From Chara braunii (Eukaryota > Streptophyta > Charophyceae > Charales > Characeae), in contig BFEA01000164.1 in NCBI GenBank assembly GCA_003427395.1, positions 33,896-56,963 of the forward strand: DNA of 23,068 nucleotides, read 5' to 3'. The notes under the pieces were generated by a model. That model did not search any database, was not told the origin of the DNA, and saw only the letters and a list, made by a program, of their open reading frames with translations. Shown in pieces: positions 18,395 through 23,068 of the stretch. Position 1 is the stretch's first letter. Each line of letters begins with the position of its first letter. Made by a program: the position numbers and the translations under genes.

Positions 18395-20359
18395 ATGGTT
18401 GAGACCCGTAGTGGGTTAGACACTAGCCCCTACAACAAGGAGCAGCAAGAAAAGATGGCCGCCGTAGTGAGAGAAAACAGAGAGAGGAAAGAGCGCGAGA
18501 AGCAGGCGAAGCTAAAGGTTATCGCAGACGAGCAGGCGGCGAAAATGAAGGAATTGGAGGAGGAGATGGAGAAAAAGAAGAAGGCTGCTAAGGAAGAAGC
18601 GGCAGCAGAAGAAGAGAAAGAAAGAATGCGTATTGAGAGTAGACAGGGAAGTAGTGGCACGAACAGGGACACAAACGCAGAGATGGAGGAAAAAATATGG
18701 AGAAAAAAAAAGTGAGTGGGTTGCTAATTTATCGTTGGGAGAAGACGAGGAGGCGGAATCTTACGTAACAGAGGATGAGAGGGCTGCGCTAGCCAGTGAG
18801 CTAGCAGCAATGACAGATCCAATGGAACGGCGAGAAAGGGAGGAGGAGCAGAAATTGACGTGGAAGTTGAGGATGAAGAGGGAGAAGAAGAGGAGGAGAG
18901 AGGAAGTGAACAACATGACCACAGAGGTGGCAAAGGTGCAGGAGTGTAGAAAGGAAGTGTTGGCCCAACCAGATGACAAGGCCAAGTGGGACAAGGTGTT
19001 GGGTTACCTGGAAGTGTTGAGCAAGGTCTGGATGGAGGAGCGCCAGACCAGTTGGAGCCAAGACATAGCATTGAGTGCCATGCAGTCGGGGTTCAGAGAC
19101 TTTGCGCGCGAAATCGTCACCCATATTGGGGGCGAAGTGAGGCAACTGAGGGACAACGTAGGAAAGTTTTGTGAGGGCGCTATCGAGGGCGCCAAAGCCA
19201 TAGCCGCTGTATAGGGCGAGGTCAAACCCCGTAAGGAGCCTGTAAAGCTAAAGTTCCCAGACGCGTACGGGGGGAAGAAGGAGGAGAACTTTGACAACTG
19301 GGAGGCCAGTGTCAACAGTTACATTTATTTGCAGCATATCCTAACTGAGGAACAAGTCCTCGTGGCCTTTCAGGCCCTCAAAGATGAAGCGGCCAGTTTT
19401 GCTAGGTCCCTTGTGCGTGCAGCCGGTTGTGAGAACAACTTGGTTGCTTACTCTAAAGTCACCCCCCTTCCTCAATTCCTTAAGCTCCTGAAGGAGCGGT
19501 TCGCTGACCCAACGAGAGGCGTTCGCGCCTCTGACAAGCTACAAACGATCCACTCACGGTAGTGGAGGAGTGCAAGAGCACTCAAGGGTACTATGGACGA
19601 CTTGGTAGCCGTCCCGGACCATGGGGTCACTGAGACCCAATTGGTCCAGTTGTTTTATCGTGCCATGCCAGAGGCCCTACGTGGCCATTTCTTTGACAAG
19701 TCTCAACAGGCCGGCATCACTTATGATGCATTGAGTAGAGAAGTCGTCCTGTATGAGTCAAAGTTCATGCCAGTTACCACTTTCTGGCATAAGGACTTGG
19801 ACAAGGGGAAGAAGTGGAAAGGGCGTACCATCTCAGGCCAAGTGAGGGCCAAGGATCATATGATCCTTACCTTAGAGGAAGGTGGTACTGACCAGGTCCC
19901 ATACAGTCAGATTGAGTGGGGCCTAGAGGAGGAGGACAGTAGTGTAGGGCAAGGGAGGTCTTATGCTGCTGTCCCGGCTGGAGGGAGGCCGCAAGTAGAG
20001 GGGGAGGCCAGGGCCAAAGGGGCCAGGCCATGGGAGGCCGAGGACCGGGCGCACAGGGGGTTGGCGGACAGGGAAACCGCCAAGTGGGAGGTAGGGGTCA
20101 AGGTCCCCCGCCAAATCGCCAAGGTTCTAATCTGTCCCCACAACGAAGAGGTGGTAGAGCACCTCAAGGAGGATGGCACCCAGGCTTGCCACAGGGCAGG
20201 CCGTGGGAAGACTTGGGCTTGGACCAGGCGTTATGGCAGGAACGCGTGAACCTGGGTCAGTGCGTGTTTTGTGGTGACCCGGCTCACGTTATTAAATTTT
20301 GTCCAAAGTATAGACAGGCCCGTTGGGCTGCCCAGCAGTCAAAAGGCAGCCGCCAGTAG
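18395..20359 (+). pseudogene. gag: Element D gag
   Basis: ATG 18395 starts a highly charged Lys/Glu/Ala coiled coil (to about 18700). A run of nine A at about 18704-18712 shifts the frame, and the protein continues as SEWVANLSLGEDEEAESY. In-frame TAG codons at 19212 and 19560 interrupt the capsid-like core (VKLKFPDAYGGKKEENFDNWEASV, LVQLFYRAMPEALRGHF). Another frame change near 19975 leads into a Gly/Gln/Arg-rich segment and the zinc knuckle CVFCGDPAHVIKFC (20261-20302). Gag ends at TAG 20357. The role is particle formation, as for the other gags. Confidence 0.78.
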
Positions 20360-21235
20360 GGGTCGCAAATGCCCCTACTTCAAGGCCATGTGGAGAAGTG
20401 AGCGCGCGCGAACAGGACACTCCCAACCCACATGAGCCTATGGCAGAGGTTGCAGGCCCGTGCCTAGCTAGCTGTCCAGAGACCGCCTGTGTTAGCGTCT
20501 CTTTAGGCACGTCCCTCACAGGTGTGGCAAAAGAGTTAAAGGAAAGGATGCCAGCCTGGGCCAAGATGAAGAAGGAGAGTAAAGGACAACTGGTTTTGGT
20601 AGATGTAGAGGTTTTCAGGAGTAGAGTAGGGGCCCTTATAGACTCAGGGGCCACCCACAGCTATATTAGCCGCAGAGCGTTGAAGAAGCTGAGGCTAGGA
20701 TTGAAAGTCCAAAAGTTAGCAGACCCTATAGTCAGTGTCCTCGCAGACAACCGCACAATGCGTGTTGAGGACTATGTAGAGGGAGTCCAGGCGTACTTTC
20801 GCCTAGAGAAGGATGGGAAGGTGGAAAAAGTTCTCCATTACCTGACTCTCCTCGTACAGGATGACCTTCCTTTCGATGTTGTATTGGGAATGGATTGGGG
20901 AGAGGCAGCAGGAGCCACACTCCACTTGAAAGAGCATGAGTGTAGGCTCCCTAGTCCATCAGGCGATGTTAAGACTGCCCGCCTGTTTTATGTGTCAGGT
21001 GTAGATAACACCTTGGCACATTGCTGTCTCAGTGCTCTCGCGTCCGCGCGATTAGTGAAGAAGGAGCGATTAGAGGAACATGTTTTTGTAGTTTATGTTA
21101 GACCTGCCACTGAGGCTAAGGAAGAAGTGAGTTCCACAGATTCAACCATAGCCAAGCTGCTGGAAGAGTTCAAAGACTTAACTGAGTCGCCGACAGGAGT
21201 AGTGCCGCAACCCATCCAACACAGGATAGAGATAC
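20311..21235 (+). pseudogene. pol: Element D pol: protease region
   Basis: The frame is -1 relative to gag and opens at 20311, overlapping gag by 49 nt. An A-AAA-G run (20341-20345) lies in the overlap. The aspartic protease has the consensus ALIDSGATHSYIS (Asp codon 20641) and PFDVVLGMDWG. The region ends with TESPTGVVPQPIQHRIEI. An extra C at 21235 then throws the frame off just before the RT, where PGSRTPKGAVYRM continues in the next frame. Apart from this indel the protease looks intact. Confidence 0.85.
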
Positions 21236-22528
21236 GAGCCTGGCAGTAGAACTCCTAAGGGAGCAGTCTACAGGATGTCCCCTAGAGAGTTAGAGGAGTT
21301 GCGCAAGCAGTTAGACGAGCTCCTTAAAAAAGCTTGGATCAGACCCAGTTCGTCTCCTTTTGGAGCACCTGTCCTATTTGTCCCCAAGAAGGAAGGAGAG
21401 TTGCGTATGTGTATAGACTATAGGGGTTTGAATGCGATTACAGTGAAGAATGTTGAACCGCTGCCCAGGATAGACGATCTCCTAGATCGGGTGCAGGGTT
21501 GCAAGTACTTCTCTAAGATAGATCTGAAGTTCAGGTACCATCAGATAGAAGTCCATCCTGATGACCAGTACAAGATTACGTTCCGGACTAGATATGGGCA
21601 CTATGAGTTCATAGTGATGCCCTTTGGACTAACCAACACGCCAACCACTTTTCAGTGTTGTATGAATGATCTGTTCAGACCATGGTTAGATAAGTTTGTA
21701 GTAGTTTATCTAGATGATATCTTAGTTTTTAGTAAGATCCTCCAGGAGCATCAGGGTCATCTGAGGCAGGTCTTGGAGAAGCTACGAGAGGCTAACTTCA
21801 AGATCAACGCAAAGAAGTGCGAGTGGGCCAAGACACAAGTCTTGTACTTGGGCCACGTGTTAGACAGAGATGGCATTAAGCCAGAGGACAGCAAGATCGC
21901 GACGATTAGAGACTGGCCGACGCCCTGCACATTGACAGAGTTGTGGTCGTTCCTAGGCCTAGCTAACTACTATAGAAAGTTCGTGAGGAACTTTTCTACT
22001 ATCGCCGCTCCCCTGCGCAGATTGCTTAAGAAGAAGGCAATCTGGCAATGGGACAAGGATTGTACGTCTGCGCTCAAGAAGTTAAAGCGCGCGTTAATAG
22101 ACTACCCTGTCCTCAAAGTTGCAGATCCGTCCTTGCCATTTGTCGTCACCACGGACGCGAGTCGGTATGGGATAGGCGCCGTGTTGCAACAGGATGCCGA
22201 CAATGGCTACAGACCCGTAGAGTTCATGCCCGCGAGGATGCCCTCAGAGAAGGTAGCCACCTCGACGTACGAGAGAGAACTCTACGCTCTCAGGCAGGCT
22301 CTAGAGCACTGGAAGCATTACCTGCTTGGCAGGCACTTCAAAGTGTATTCTGACCATGAAACACTTAGATGGTTAAAGACCCAGGCGAAGATGACACCTA
22401 AGCTAACTAGGTGGGCCGCAGAGATAGACCAATATGACTTTGAGCTTAAGCCAGTGAAGGGCAAGTACAACGTAGTTGCGAATGCTCTGAGTAGGAGATC
22501 AGACTACTTTGGAGCCATAGTACACTAG
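21236..22528 (+). pseudogene. pol: Element D pol: reverse transcriptase and RNase H
   Basis: The RT motifs are in order: GAVYRMSPRELEEL, WIRPSSSPFGAPVLFV, LRMCIDYRGLNAITVKN, FSKIDLKFRYHQI (consensus LKSGYHQI, so two residues are altered), VMPFGLTNTPTTFQ and VYLDDILVF (YLDD at 21707-21718). LWSFLGLANYYRKFV follows, then RNase H TTDASRYGIGAVLQQ, STYERELYALRQAL, YSDHETLRWL and VVANALSRRSD. The frame is open from the extra base at 21235 to TAG 22526, and it continues in the same frame beyond that TAG. The SG-to-FR change lies in a usually conserved element and may impair activity. Confidence 0.9.
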
Positions 22529-22956
22529 CTGGATATAAGGAGAGACCTGCAGGAGAAGGTGAAGCAAGCATATGCGCAGGACCCTATCTATAGCGACCTC
22601 CTAAAGAGAGTTAGAGAGGCCCCAGAGACTGAGCCAGATTACCGCACTACAGAGGGATTACTGTTTGAGAAGACTAATGTATTCGACCGTCTGTGCGTTC
22701 CCAATAACGAAGAGATTCGTAGTTTGATCCTTGGGGAATGCCACGATACTGAGGGACATTTTGGTTGGCAAAAGACCTTAGCCAACCTGATGCGTGCGTA
22801 CACCTGGCCAGGAATGAAGAATGACTGCATAGAGTATGTCCGCAGTTTCAAAGTATGCCAGCGTAATAAGACTACCACACGCGCGCCCCTAGGTCTTCTC
22901 AGACCCTTGCCTATTCCGGATGAGCCGGGAGACTCAGTATCCATAGACTTCATGGA
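22529..22956 (+). pseudogene. pol: Element D pol: integrase N-terminus, truncated
   Basis: In frame after the TAG at 22526, the linker is followed by the HHCC zinc finger (ECHDTEGHFGW ... FKVCQRNK) and APLGLLRPLPIPDEPGDSVSIDFME, which includes the first catalytic Asp. Homology then fades within about 25 bp and the sequence enters a CT microsatellite. The rest of integrase, the tail and the 3' LTR are absent from the window. Confidence 0.85.
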
Positions 22957-22980
22957 GCGTAACAGCCAAATTTGTATCGC

Positions 22981-22983
<3 letters not shown>

Positions 22984-23068
<85 letters not shown>
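22984..23068. repeat. CT dinucleotide microsatellite at the window edge
   Basis: This is an almost uninterrupted (CT)n run with one TTT interruption near 23015. It extends to the last base, so its true length is unknown. It may mark a contig end. Confidence 0.9.

Overview
The window is nuclear DNA of a plant-type eukaryote and consists almost entirely of nested LTR retrotransposons of the Ty3/gypsy class. I see no host gene, rRNA, CRISPR array or bacterial operon. The polyproteins (chromodomain-like tails, initiator-Met-tRNA-type primer sites) look like the abundant gypsy families of streptophyte algae. From memory of such proteins, Chara braunii is my best guess, but no search was possible.

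Layout. Five elements (A-E) can be separated. Element A (minus strand) is the oldest host: its 3' LTR and the end of pol lie at 1-506, and the preceding part of the same pol lies at 17755-18172. Element B (minus strand, 507-17754) is inserted exactly inside A's chromodomain. It has two equal 1312-bp LTRs (507-1818 and 16443-17754) with 11-bp inverted ends, a CTATG/CTATA target duplication, a primer-binding site at 16429-16440 and a G-tract next to the 3' LTR. B's gag and pol (7562 down to about 1820) carry about ten stop codons, several frameshifts and a 230-bp AT-rich insert. B's 5' leader is itself filled with foreign pieces. These are an AT-rich gag fragment with a primer-binding site and a probable LTR (element E, minus strand, about 7700-9397), and a plus-strand gag-pol (element C, 9665-15317) with the start of its 3' LTR at 15355. 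To the right of A, a second plus-strand gag-pol (element D, 18395-22956) runs head to head with A and ends within integrase, beside a CT microsatellite at the window edge.

How the parts would work. Each complete element would encode Gag (coiled-coil N-terminus, capsid-like core, CCHC zinc knuckle) and Pol (protease, reverse transcriptase, RNase H, integrase, chromodomain-like tail). In B, C and D alike, pol lies in the -1 frame relative to gag with a 49-76 nt overlap just after the zinc knuckle, which points to a shared -1 frameshift strategy. None of the copies looks autonomous now.

Most notable: a consecutive hairpin array at the U3 edge of B's LTRs; near-identical LTRs around a heavily decayed interior; a strong excess of TAG among the premature stops of C, D and E; and an exactly readable empty site for B.
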